Shown: piece by piece, positions 54,888 through 64,000 of the stretch
Layout: each line of letters begins with the position of its first letter
Numbering within the stretch: position 1 is the stretch's first letter
From: Sophora flavescens
Lineage: Eukaryota > Streptophyta > Magnoliopsida > Fabales > Fabaceae
DNA: 64,000 nucleotides
Direction of reading: 5' to 3'
Assembly (NCBI GenBank): GCA_030762895.1
Contig: CM061062.1
Span: forward strand, 282,778,397 to 282,842,396
Program-made: the position numbers and the translations under genes
Notes under the pieces: model-generated
What the model was told of the DNA's origin: nothing
The model's input: the letters and a program-made list of their open reading frames with translations, nothing else
Database searches by the model: none

Positions 54888-56813
54888 GGCTTTTTGACCA
54901 AACTGTGTTCCTTTTAGAAATTATTTACCAGTTTATGGTTATTCTGAAACTATTTACCAATGGGGGGTCGTTTTGGACACGTGGCATATTTTATTTTTTT
55001 CAATCTGACAGGTCAAAGGCGCCACTGCAGATGGCGCCTACCCCTTTTTTTTTTAAAAAAAAAGACAAAAGGGAGGCGCCACTGCAAATGGCGCCTTTCC
55101 CTGTAGTGGCGCCTCCTGCAGTGTACCACGTGGCACTGCAGGGGGCGTCCCCCCCAGCCCCAACCAAAAATTGGACGTCTGTAATTTTAAAGGAACAACG
55201 CTACAAAAAAAATTATACTATAAGTATAGGAAGTAACGATGACATTAATGATAAAGTATCTATTTAAAACAACAAGAGATAATAAAAAAAATCCTGTAAT
55301 AATGAGTAGCAAATAATATCACAGTAGGCATAAAAAAATAATAGCAATAACAATTTACACCAATAAATATTCATCAATTATTACAGTAGTAAAAAAAAAA
55401 TTACCTTATAAGAATTAAAAGAAAGTCACTTGCAATTTTAAAGGAACAACGCGACAAAAAAAAACACTATAAGTATAGGGAGTAACGATGACATTAATGA
55501 TAAAGTATCTATTTAAAACAACAAGAGGCAATAAAAAATCCCGTAATAATGAGGATTCCGGGCTTATAGGACATGAATTAGGAAGCGTTATTACCTATCT
55601 TAAATAATTTTTAATTAAAATATTATTTAATTTTAAATTTATTGTATTAGGGTAGAAAAAAATATAGTTGAAGGTAAACCAATCCTTGAAAAGAATAAAA
55701 GAAAATTGAGGGGCACGACCGGGCCTGGGAGTTGCATGGGCCCATGAACTGATCAGTCGCTGCACCATGCTATGCATAGATTTGCAGGATGCCAATGTGA
55801 CAAATATTAATTATAGAGTGGATGATTTATGATCTGATATAGTCTTGATTATTATAATGCATATTGATTTAAGAATTGCACACGAATTAACATGTATTAT
55901 ATTAATTATATATCATTAATTATCTTTAACTATACTTGTTATTTTTTAAAATATAGTTTTGTTAATCATTGTCTTGGGGTAATAGTTAAGAGAATAAAAA
56001 AGGAATTTTTTTATTGGAAAGCAAGGTTGAATTAATATAATTAAAAAATTGAATAATGATCCATTTAACCGTATATCATATACATGTAAGAATATAGAAA
56101 ACTTAAAACTAAGATATATTTTACTATATATATTTTAAAATATATAATATCAATATATATTTTTTATTGCCTCTTGTTGTTTTAAATAGATACTTTATCA
56201 TTAATGTCATCGTTTCTCCCTATACTTATAGTATAATTTTTTTTGTCGCGTTGTTCCTTTAAAATTGCAGGTGACTTTCTTTTAATTCTTATAAGGTACT
56301 TTTTTTTACTATTGTAATAATTGATGAATATTTATTGGTGTAAATTGTTATTGCTATTATTTTTTTATGCCTACTGTGATATTATTTGCTACTCATTATT
56401 ACGGGATTTTTTTATTGCCTCTTGTTGTTTAAAATAGATACTTTATCATTAATGTCATCGTTACTCCCTATACTTATAGTATAATTTTTTTTGTAGCGTT
56501 GTTCCTTTAAAATTGCAGGCGTCCAATTTTTGGTTGGGGCTGGGGGGACGCCCCCTGCAGTGCCACGTGGTACACTGCATGAGGCGCCACTGTAGGGGAA
56601 GGCGCCATTTGCAGTGGCGCCTCCCTTTTGTCTTTTTTTTTTTTTTTAAAAAAAGGGGTAGGCGCCATCTGCAGTGGCGCATTTGACCTGTCAGATTGAA
56701 AAAAAAATAAAATATGCCACGTGTCCAAAACGACCCCCCATTGGTAAATAGTTTCAGAATAACCCTAAACTGGTAAATAGTTTCTAAAAGGAACCCAGTT
56801 TGGTCAAAAAGTC
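54888..56813. mobile_element. Giant hairpin Mutator-like element, copy 2
   Basis: Flanked by AAAAAAAAG (54879-54887 and 56814-56822), a 9-bp duplication. Ends GGCTTTTTGACCAAACTG and reverse complement of the right end GACTTTTTGACCAAACTG match copy 1. Arms of about 650 bp are near-perfect inverted repeats and each holds two tandem units of about 250 bp. Between them lies a unique centre of about 600 bp (55551-56156) not present in copy 1. GC-rich palindromic motifs GGCGCCACTGCAGATGGCGCC-like occur several times near both ends. No transposase. Confidence 0.88.
55551..56156. other. Unique central segment of hairpin copy 2
   Basis: AT-rich with a GC-richer patch (GGGGCACGACCGGGCCTGGG at about 55710). 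No reading frame of note. It is absent from copy 1, whose loop is about 180 bp of different sequence, so it is cargo or a later insertion. Confidence 0.45.
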
Positions 56814-56888
56814 AAAAAAAAGAATACCGGTGAAGAAATCAAGAAAACTAAGAATTTTATCTGCAAACAAATGATTAACCTGGGTATC

Positions 56889-58142
56889 TAATCCGTGGCC
56901 GTACACGAGTCAAATTAATATACTAATTAAAAACTGTAGTACAAAGGCAAAACAACCTTGATCGTCTCACGAGGATCTTTAAAATTTATCAACCAATCAA
57001 CAATGTTAGAGAAAAGAGGGGTTTTTGAAATTTTCAAGGGGAAAACAAATTTGCAACAAACAAAGAAATTCAATCAATTAAAAACATCAAACCAAGACGT
57101 CAAGTTCTTTGGTAGAATTCGTCATTGTTCCAAAAGATATAAATTTGTTTGCCCTCATTCTCTGTTAATTCCAATCTACTACATAATCATGTAGGATTTT
57201 ACCAACGAAATTGAAATCACAATCGCAATCCCTAATAATGTTGATTTATGCACAAATTCGATTAACTTAGGTTATCAATCAGTTCCCTAATCTCTATTAG
57301 ATTTTCAGATTGATCAATCCTAATTTCTAATTCCAATTCAATCATGAAAACTGAATCTACATCTAATCAGACATAAATCAAGTGCAATCACACTCACAAC
57401 ACAGAAATCATAATTGAAGGGAGAGAAGACGGGAGGAAGCAATTCAAACACAATTAAGAGTAGGGAACTCAAAATTCAAACCAAATTACTTGAATGTCTA
57501 GGATTGATAAAAGATTTAGCCTTCCATAGTCATCACCATTGGAGAAGCCTTAACAAACATTAACAAAGTGCAGAAAACTCAAAAGAACAGAAGAGAATTC
57601 CAAAACTTACAAAATACAAGGATTATCAAAAGTGATCTAATTTCATCTCATTGTGTGGCACTAAACTGCTATTTATACTTATTAATCCTAATCTAACCCT
57701 AGCCCAAATTAAGGCCCTCTGAATAAGCTTTCCAACAAGGTATCATATGCCTTAATTGGGCTTAAGATGAGTAAGTTATGCCATTTAAGTGAAGGAATAT
57801 CATGGACTGTGAACTGATCCACGTTAGAAAATTCGGGACCAAGTTTGGCCTTGAATTTTGCTGAATTTTACAATCCTTGTGAAATCAAAAATTGTAGATC
57901 TTCATCTTAGCTTTCTAGGGACACCAAGATCACCCAAATCCAATTTCTGTAGCTCTAGTTATACTCTGTGCAAGACAACAAGGTCAGGATGAGTGAAAAG
58001 TCCGAAAATTAACAATGTTTAGCAATTAAGCCCAATTAAACTCAATAATGCAAAACTCAGCCAAATCACCAATATTAAACACATATCGACATTAATTAGG
58101 TCAAGTATACAATACTAAAAGGTGACTCAAAATGATTTATCA
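56889..58142 (-). mobile_element. Solo LTR of an Athila/Tat-type gypsy element
   Basis: On the minus strand it begins TGATAAATCATTTTG (58142) and ends CACGGATTA (56889), 1254 bp, flanked on both sides by GTATC (56884-56888 and 58143-58147), a 5-bp target duplication. It holds a TATA box (GTATAAATAGCAG, minus, about 57663-57677). No primer site or coding region adjoins, hence solo. The 3' end is TA instead of CA, which fits a C-to-T change. It sits within a SINE. Confidence 0.8.
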
Positions 58143-58315
58143 GTATCCTCCGACCAGTAGCTAGAGACTAATCCCTTGAGGTACCGAGATCCATTTAAGG
58201 GGTTGACCTCTCCCAACAAATGCTCTTCCATACACATGAACTATGAATCGAACCCCTAACCACATACTTAAGAGGCTCAGTTATCTACCAACTGTGGTAC
58301 ACCTTGTTAGTGAAA
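58143..58315 (-). mobile_element. tRNA-derived SINE, 5' part, split by a solo LTR
   Basis: On the minus strand ACCACAGTTGGTAGATAACT is an A-box-like head, GGGGTTCGATTCATAG a B box, and the body continues to GGTCGGAGGATAC at the LTR target site. The 3' part should continue at 56888 and below (GATACCCAGGTTAATC). It is not a tRNA gene, as the arms do not fold. Confidence 0.65.
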
Positions 58316-58845
58316 CAAATGATTTTAACTTCTCAAGGTATTAAAAAAAAGTTTTTTTCTCATAAAAACTTACTATTTTAATTCCTAAACCTAAGGCACT
58401 CTGATTAGCATTTTTTTTAATACAAAATATATACTTTTAAAATATGTGAAAATAAAAGTTATATGATTATATTTTTGTTGATATTCCAATCTGTACTTTT
58501 GGCTAGGCATGGAGCTCGCCACTGCTCACGTTGGCAGCGTTGGATAAGCCTCCAAGTTTAGTTTTTGTTGGTTTGTGTATTTTTTCTTTGTATCCAAAAA
58601 AGTGTTTTTGTTTTTTAAAATTTGAGACAAATGATTTTAAATGATAGATAGTTATTTACCACACAAAAAATTGATAGATAGTTATAATTCAAAAGTTTAT
58701 CAATTATTATATTGTATAAAAAAACTATGAGTTTAATTAGTATTATTATTATTTATCTCTCTTAATTAGTAAAATAAAAGTACATATATTAAAATCTTAA
58801 TGGATGCCATTTTTTACACCGACGATGTATACTACTTTAATAAAA
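58316..58845. other. AT-rich spacer
   Basis: No coding frames or known elements seen. One GC-richer patch (GGCATGGAGCTCGCCACTGC near 58508) has no recognised identity. Confidence 0.35.
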
Positions 58846-58848
58846 GAA

Positions 58849-59068
58849 AGTGTCTCACACCAATATAAATTAATAGTTCCTCAACATATATTGGGACATA
58901 TATTTAGTGTGAAGAGTATGCATTTTAAGCTAGGGAGGAAGAAATCTTTTTTTGACGGGTGGTGTAGAAGTGTCTCACACCGATATAAATTAATAGTTCC
59001 TCAACATATATAGGGACATATATTTAGTGTGAAGAGTATGTATTTTAAGCTAGGGAGAAAGAAATCTT
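58849..59068 (+). repeat. Two-copy direct repeat of about 98 bp
   Basis: Copies at about 58849-58946 and 58969-59068 share GTGTCTCACACC, AATAGTTCCTCAACATATAT and TTTTAAGCTAGGGAG, with only a few substitutions. They are separated by a short unique piece (TTTTTGACGGGTGG). Confidence 0.9.
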
Positions 59069-59129
59069 GATCGTATGATAATACATATGATTGATAAAGA
59101 TTAAAACTTATTTAATAATTAGAGTATGT

Positions 59130-59575
59130 TTGGGAAAGCTTAAAATTTTAGATTATACATGTTTTATCTCCAAAAAGCTACTTTCAAAATAATCTAACAT
59201 GTTTGGCATTTTGTTTAAATTTATAAAAAAACTTTATTTGAGGAAAAAAAATCTGTTTTATGACATTTAGTTTTTTCTAGTTTAAAATTGTTGTGATTTG
59301 ATTATTTTTCATTCTCAAAACTCGGTTCCCTATTTACCCCTACAAAACTAACTTCTAAACGAATATTATTAAAATATACAAATAACTTCATACCATTTTT
59401 CGTAATTTATTATATAAAAGTGATTTTTTTACACCACCCAAACGAAATAGATTATCTCAAAATCGCTTTTCAGCAAACAGACTCAAACAAAAACAGATTC
59501 TGATTATAATCGATTATACAAAAGTTGATTATTAGCATAATCTTTTTTTTACAGCTTTCCCAAACACATTCTTAT
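59130..59575. mobile_element. MITE with GTTTGGGAAAGCT inverted ends
   Basis: Left end GTATGTTTGGGAAAGCTT and right end AGCTTTCCCAAACACATTC are inverted repeats. The middle pairs poorly and is AT-rich. It shares a long block (TGTTTTTGTTTGA-like) in opposite orientation with 43785-44215. The target duplication is not clear. Confidence 0.7.
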
Positions 59576-59608
59576 ACGATAACTTAAAAAAGTCCATGAC
59601 AAAAAAAT

Positions 59609-59650
59609 CACTGTTTACCGACGATCAAAGTCCGTCGGAAACGCCGAAGA
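59609..59650 (+). mobile_element. Left end of a second, CACTA-like element
   Basis: CACTGTTTACCGACGATC begins a stretch with CAAAGTCCGTCGG, which matches the reverse complement of the window's last bases. Cut at 59650 by a gypsy element. See 63838-64000. Confidence 0.55.
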
Positions 59651-60009
59651 TGTAACGCCCTTCGTTACATTAGTAACCAAAACAAATTGCATAAAAATCC
59701 TTTAATACATTTAATTAAAATATGTTAGTCATAAAAATTTTATCAATTATATAAGTCTGGAAAATGTCTTATATTAAATAAAATAGTAATAATGTATCAA
59801 AGTAATAAATAATAAATCCATACGTCCAAATAAAAACCCCAAGCCTCAAAACCGGGCGTCTACTAATAAACCCACCGATAAATAAAAATTAAAATAAATA
59901 TGTCTAGCCACAAACGGCTCCTTATTGAAAATAAAATACTAACAAAGCTAGATAATAAATAAGTAAATTCGCTAAGTCTTCAATCCTCTTCAGCTTCAGT
60001 GATATCGTC
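59651..60009 (-). repeat. Truncated 3' LTR (last 359 bp)
   Basis: Matches 61852-62211 with very few differences (for example one base at 59693), starting TGTAACGCCCTTCG on the plus strand. The inner end GATATCGTC is joined directly to RNase H coding sequence. Confidence 0.9.
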
Positions 60010-60975
60010 TCCCAAGCCATTCTTAGATGCGTCGCAGTGTACCACAAAGCTCACTAAGGGATCCGGTATAGTTAAGACCGGTGATGACACCAATCTCCTC
60101 TTAAGCTCTTGGAACCCGTCCTCACACTCCTGGTCCCACACAAAAGGTTTCCCCTTCCTAGTCAACTGGGTCAAAGGTAAGGCTAATCTAGAGAACCCCT
60201 CTATGAACTTCCTATAGTAACTAGCTAAGCCTAAGAAACTTCTTACTTCGGTTACCGTCTTAGGTTGTTCCCGTCCCAACACCGCGTCAACTTTAGAGGA
60301 ATCAACCGCTACACCATCCTTTGAGATCGTGCGTCCTAAAAACTTTACCTTGTCTAGCCAAAACTCACACTTCTCCGATTTGGTATAAAGACGCTCGTCC
60401 ATCAAGATTTGCAACACCAACCTTAAGTGTTCTCCATGTTCTTTTGGTGTCCTAGAGTATATTAAAATATCGTCTATGAACACCACCACAAAGCTATTCA
60501 AGAATGGCCTAAAGATCCGATTCATGTAGTCCATAAAAACGGCTGGGGCATTGGTCACACCAAAGGGCATCACTACATACTCATAGTGCCCATACCTTGT
60601 CCTAAAGGCTGTCTTAGGAATGTCCTCATTCTTAACTCTAATTTGATGGTATCCCGATCTTAGATCTATTTTGGAAAGCACTGACCCTCCCCTCAGCTAG
60701 TCTAAGAGGTCATCTATCCTCGGCAAAGGGTATTTATTCTTGATGGTCACTTTGTTCAACTGCCGATAGTCAACACAGCCTCATGGTTCCATCCTTCTTT
60801 TTCACCAGTAGGACAGGTGCGCCCCAGGGTGACACACCAGGCCTAATAAACCCCTTCCCTAGCACCTCCTCTAACTGTTTCTTAAGCTCGCTCAACTCTA
60901 AAGGTGTCATTCTATAAGGCGCTACCGATACTGGTCCACTCCCTGGCACTAGATCTATGTTAAACTCAACTTCTC
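60010..60975 (-). pseudogene. Reverse transcriptase and start of RNase H of the deleted gypsy element
   Basis: From 60975 down: VPGSGPVSVAPYRM, LKKQLEEVLGKGFIRPGVSP, WGAPVLLVKKKDGTMRLC, a one-base frame change, DYRQLNKVTIKNKYPLPRID, a TAG near 60698, then the open frame 60681-59980 with SKIDLRSGYHQIR, MPFGVTNAPAVFMD, the catalytic FIDD, and RNase H start VVHCDASKNGLG. The frame then runs into the LTR. Integrase is absent. The motifs are those of Del/Tekay-like plant gypsy elements. Confidence 0.93.
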
Positions 60976-61129
60976 TATTGAAACTTGCGCATCATAGAGA
61001 TAGTCGCTACATCATTGTCTGCCCCTATAGTAGCAGTGAATGAGAGTATGTATCCTTGAGCTCTCTAAACCAAACCCTTATCACAAGAAACGACAAAAAA
61101 AAAAATACGGGTCGACACCGAAAATCAAA

Positions 61130-61335
61130 AGACATTGGGTGTGAAGAGATAAGGATATTTTTGTCATAATACTTATGACAATGAGTCTAGATGCCAATAA
61201 GTCAATACCAAGAATAACATACAATACATAGATAACAATAAGTTTGAGGTCATAAGGAGTGTCTTGATGTACAAGGAAACAATTTAAACAACCAATGGAA
61301 GAACAAGAATATCCCTATAGGAGTAGAAACCTATG
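61130..61335 (-). pseudogene. Protease relic of the deleted gypsy element
   Basis: A minus-strand frame contains VILGIDLLAS, close to the C-terminal protease block of Ty3/gypsy elements. Surrounding residues are eroded and the catalytic part is not found. Confidence 0.5.
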
Positions 61336-61473
61336 AACCAAAGGACAAATGAAAGATTGGCATCTCCAAATTTTCACACATAAAGGATGTATCAAGGAAT
61401 GCGTTGCTCCTGAATCAGACAATATAATAATTTTTTTTTTTAACGAGTAGAAGAAATTCATCCTCCTTCGGAT

Positions 61474-61835
61474 CTAAGCTGCCTCAGAATGATGGCGAAT
61501 TGTTCTTCTTGAATTCGAAAAGCCCCTCGTGTTAAGGGTCCTAGGTTGCCACCATTTCATTAGTGACTGGCCTCCATTCCCTTTCAGTTGACGGCGAGTC
61601 TCCTTCTGCCCTTGCATAGCCTTGGCCATACAATCCAAAGCTGCTGCAAGTGCAACATTCGTCCCTCGCCTATTAATCGCCATAAATCTGCTTACTACCA
61701 ATGGAATACTAGGTTGATCAGGTTCAATATCCCAAAGAATAGCATGCAGCATGTATAACTCTAACAAGCATCCTAAGCGCCCAAGTTTTATTTTAGAAAA
61801 AACCCCATTCCCATAGTCCGATTTAGAATCAAACT
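61474..61835 (-). pseudogene. gag N-terminal remnant of the deleted gypsy element
   Basis: A Met at about 61683 opens MAINRRGTNVALAAALDCMA and KAMQGQKETRRQL, typical of the gag start in Del/Tekay-like elements, then ends at 61474. The gag core and zinc knuckle are missing. Confidence 0.6.
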
Positions 61836-61847
61836 GCTCTGATACCA
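61836..61847 (-). promoter_or_regulatory. Primer-binding site (initiator tRNA-Met type)
   Basis: The minus strand reads TGGTATCAGAGC, four bases from the LTR end at 61852. Same site type as in the long-LTR element at 17299 and 22934. Confidence 0.9.
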
Positions 61848-62386
61848 TAAATGTAACGCCCTTCGTTACATTAGTAACCCAAAACAAATTGCATAAAAAT
61901 CCTTTAATACATTTAATTAAAATATGTTAGTCATAAAAATTTTATCAATTATATAAGTCTGGAAAATGTCTCATATTAAATAAAATAGTAATAATGTATC
62001 AAAGTAATAAATAATAAATCCATACGTCCAAATAAAAACCCCAAGCCTCAAAACCGGGCGTCTACTAATAAACTCACCGATAAATAAAAATTAAAATAAA
62101 TATGTCTAGCCACAAACGGCTCCTTATTGAAAATAAAATACTAACAAAGCTAGATAATAAATAAGTAAATTCGCTAAGTCTTCAATCCTCTTCAGCTTCA
62201 GTGATATCGTCCTCGTGCTCTGAAAACAACACTTTTAATGAGATATAATCCCAGTGAATAAAAATCAAGTTCTAAAAATATTTTCGCAAATAGTGTTGTT
62301 CTCAGCCAGTGCGGTAACCGGAAAAACATTCATGGTACCCGCTAATTTTTAAAATATTGAATATAATAAACCTCCAAAATAATAAT

Positions 62387-62390
<4 letters not shown>

Positions 62391-62436
<46 letters not shown>
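62391..62436. repeat. TA microsatellite in the LTR
   Basis: About twenty TA dinucleotides with one interruption. A shorter TA run lies at 63646-63673 in the same LTR. Confidence 0.95.
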
Positions 62437-62438
<2 letters not shown>

Positions 62439-62539
62439 GTCAAGCATTTAAAGCACAAACTCATAAACTCAGCAACGGTCACATCACATTGCATTTAATC
62501 ACATTCACCATGCAAACTCTACACAATGCAACTCCACGA

Positions 62540-62880
62540 ACATGACTCGGTGATTCCCAGAATTACTTAACTTGACTCTTTGGTTCCCAGAACCGGTGTG
62601 AATCCCAGATCCACTAAGGTCTATGAGCTCATATCCATGCAATGGCGTCCCACTGTCTTCCCCATCCCAGATGGAGGTATCTAATATTCCATCCCAGATG
62701 TGAATATTTTAATAATTTGATATCCCATCCCAGATGGTGATATCTCTCATCCTATTCCCGGAATAGAATGTACACCGTCATCCCTTCCTGGAAGGTGATG
62801 ACCAACTCATATGCACTATATAATATGTCATCCCAGATGACTACCAAATGTCATCTCAGATGACTACCAAATATTTTCTC
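62540..62880. repeat. Cluster of CCCAGATG-type motifs in the LTR
   Basis: ATCCCAGATG or close variants (TTCCCAGAA, ATCTCAGATG) occur at least nine times, at irregular spacing, often as CATCCCAGATGG. They are in the LTR and could be regulatory repeats. Confidence 0.8.
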
Positions 62881-63837
62881 AAACTCCATGCATCAATTAC
62901 ATAGACATTATAGCAGGATTTAAAATACAAACACAACCATAACATATAAGTCCTTAATATAATTTATGCTTGTTATAGTACATGTATTCACTGACAGGGG
63001 CGTGTCATAAATATATCAATAGAAATCATCTAATATCAAACATAAACAATGTTATGCCACTGCAGTAAGGTGACACACGATACAAAATTTGGGCCTTTAT
63101 TTAGCTATTTATTTTCTTTATTATTATTATTATTTTATTGCATCAAACATTAATAGAATAACAAGAAAATTACACTCACTAAATCAATTCATCAAGTGAC
63201 GTGAAAATATTTCAAAATTCCAAATAAAAATCATGCACTCTAGAATCTTAATTTTCGTAATTAAACAAATCTATATGACAGCTTCAAATCAATTGTACCA
63301 TGAAAGTGTGAGAAAAAATATTTTTACTCACCTTTTGCAGACCTCCAATATGCTCTAAAAATTACGTATGATAAGGATTTGTGCTTCCCTAAAAATTCTT
63401 CTCCCTTTTGATGATGTTTTTGGATCTATGTATTGCTACGGTGCACTGTGAAACGAAAAATCCTCTCCCTCACTCACTGTGCGGCGCAGTGACTATCGCA
63501 ATTATATATAGGTATAGTGCAGAGTAATCTAGCGCACAGTAACACGTATATTCCTTTTGGGTTTTATGATTCTTTTCTTTTCTTTTCTTTTTTTGGTGAA
63601 ATCCCGAGTGACTAAAGGCTACATGTGCCTTACGCCGTTTCCTTTTATTTATATATATATATATATATATATAATATTCTTTTAAAATAATTAAGTAATT
63701 TCAATAAATCCTTATATTATTAGATTCTTTTTTACACTAAACCTCTCCATTATATTTTATTTGTACTATACATTTTAATAACCAACATTTTTTTTATCAA
63801 CTTAATTATAATAAAATTTCTAGGATGTTACAGAAAA

Positions 63838-64000
63838 TCCGTCGGTAATACGCGTTTTCGACGACTTTCCGACGGACTGTTTTCCGTAGGTAATAAGTTA
63901 TAAGCCCGTTGCTAACTATTTCCGATGGACTGACAGATCCATCGGAAACTTACTGACGGAAATTTCCGTCGGTAACGTTACCGACGGACTTTGGCCGTAG
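63838..64000 (+). mobile_element. Right subterminal region of the second, CACTA-like element
   Basis: TCCGTCGG, TTTCCGACGGA, TTCCGATGGA and TTTCCGTCGGTAACG recur in both orientations. The last bases CGGACTTTGGCCGTAG would, if followed by TG, form a CACTA end whose reverse complement shares CAAAGTCCGTCGG with 59616-59638. The terminus itself lies just outside the window. Confidence 0.6.

Larger units (their letters stand above)
59651..63832 (-). mobile_element. Deleted Ty3/gypsy element (Del/Tekay-like) within the CACTA-like element
   Basis: Minus-strand order: complete 5' LTR (63832-61852), primer site, gag remnant, protease relic, reverse transcriptase, then RNase H fused directly to the last 359 bp of the 3' LTR (60009-59651). 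Flanks GAAGA (59646-59650) and GAAAA (63833-63837) look like a 5-bp duplication with one change. Integrase, most of gag, and the first 1.6 kb of the 3' LTR are missing, so at least two large deletions occurred after insertion. Confidence 0.85.
61852..63832 (-). repeat. Complete 5' LTR (1981 bp) of the deleted gypsy element
   Basis: Minus strand: starts TGTAACATCC (63832), ends GGGCGTTACA (61852). It holds two TA microsatellites and a cluster of ATCCCAGATG motifs in its inner half. Short frames in it are not genes. Confidence 0.88.

Overview
This is a stretch of nuclear DNA from a flowering plant, most likely a eudicot. The evidence is spliced genes with GT-AG introns, plant-type Ty3/gypsy and Ty1/copia retrotransposons, CACTA, Mutator-like and hAT-like DNA transposons, tRNA-derived SINEs, and two host genes whose spliced proteins match plant families. 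The species cannot be told from the sequence. About 70-80% of the window is transposon-derived, much of it nested.

Layout. 1-11240: a plus-strand Ty3/gypsy element of Athila/Tat type whose 5' LTR is split by a complete-ended 8.4 kb CACTA transposon (1014-9396, 3-bp target duplication AAT) carrying decayed TNP2-like and TNPA-like genes. 11240-12095: minus-strand RNase H/integrase fragment of a second gypsy element. 12096-16877: minus-strand copia element, broken at its 5' end. 16878-26783: a minus-strand gypsy element with very long LTRs (about 3.85 kb each) in a leader-LTR-gag-LTR arrangement, with pol lost. 26784-30319: gag, primer site and 5' LTR of a Tat-like element, probably the other half of the 11240-12095 fragment.

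30671-36076 (+): an intact ten-exon DHHC palmitoyltransferase gene (PAT17-like). 36694-43445: small hAT-like element, SINE, a Mutator-like element with 9-bp target duplication that carries its own repeat-rich reading frame (37478-39902), a large hairpin Mutator-like element (40166-42111), and a hAT-like element made of CCGAAAA-rich arms. 44378-53342 (-): an intact sixteen-exon copine gene (BONZAI type), with a LINE and a SINE in its introns. 54888-56813: a second hairpin element of the same family, so the copine gene lies between two of them. 56889-58142: a solo LTR inside a SINE. 59609-64000: ends of a second CACTA-like element interrupted by a heavily deleted gypsy element.

The two host genes converge. 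One encodes a protein acyltransferase of membranes; the other encodes a membrane-anchored calcium-binding protein with a myristoylation/palmitoylation-type N terminus. There is no operon-like link. No CRISPR array, functional tRNA or rRNA gene was found. All exon limits were derived by reading splice sites and checking that codon phase is kept through every junction. Family names rest on recognised motifs, not on a database search.
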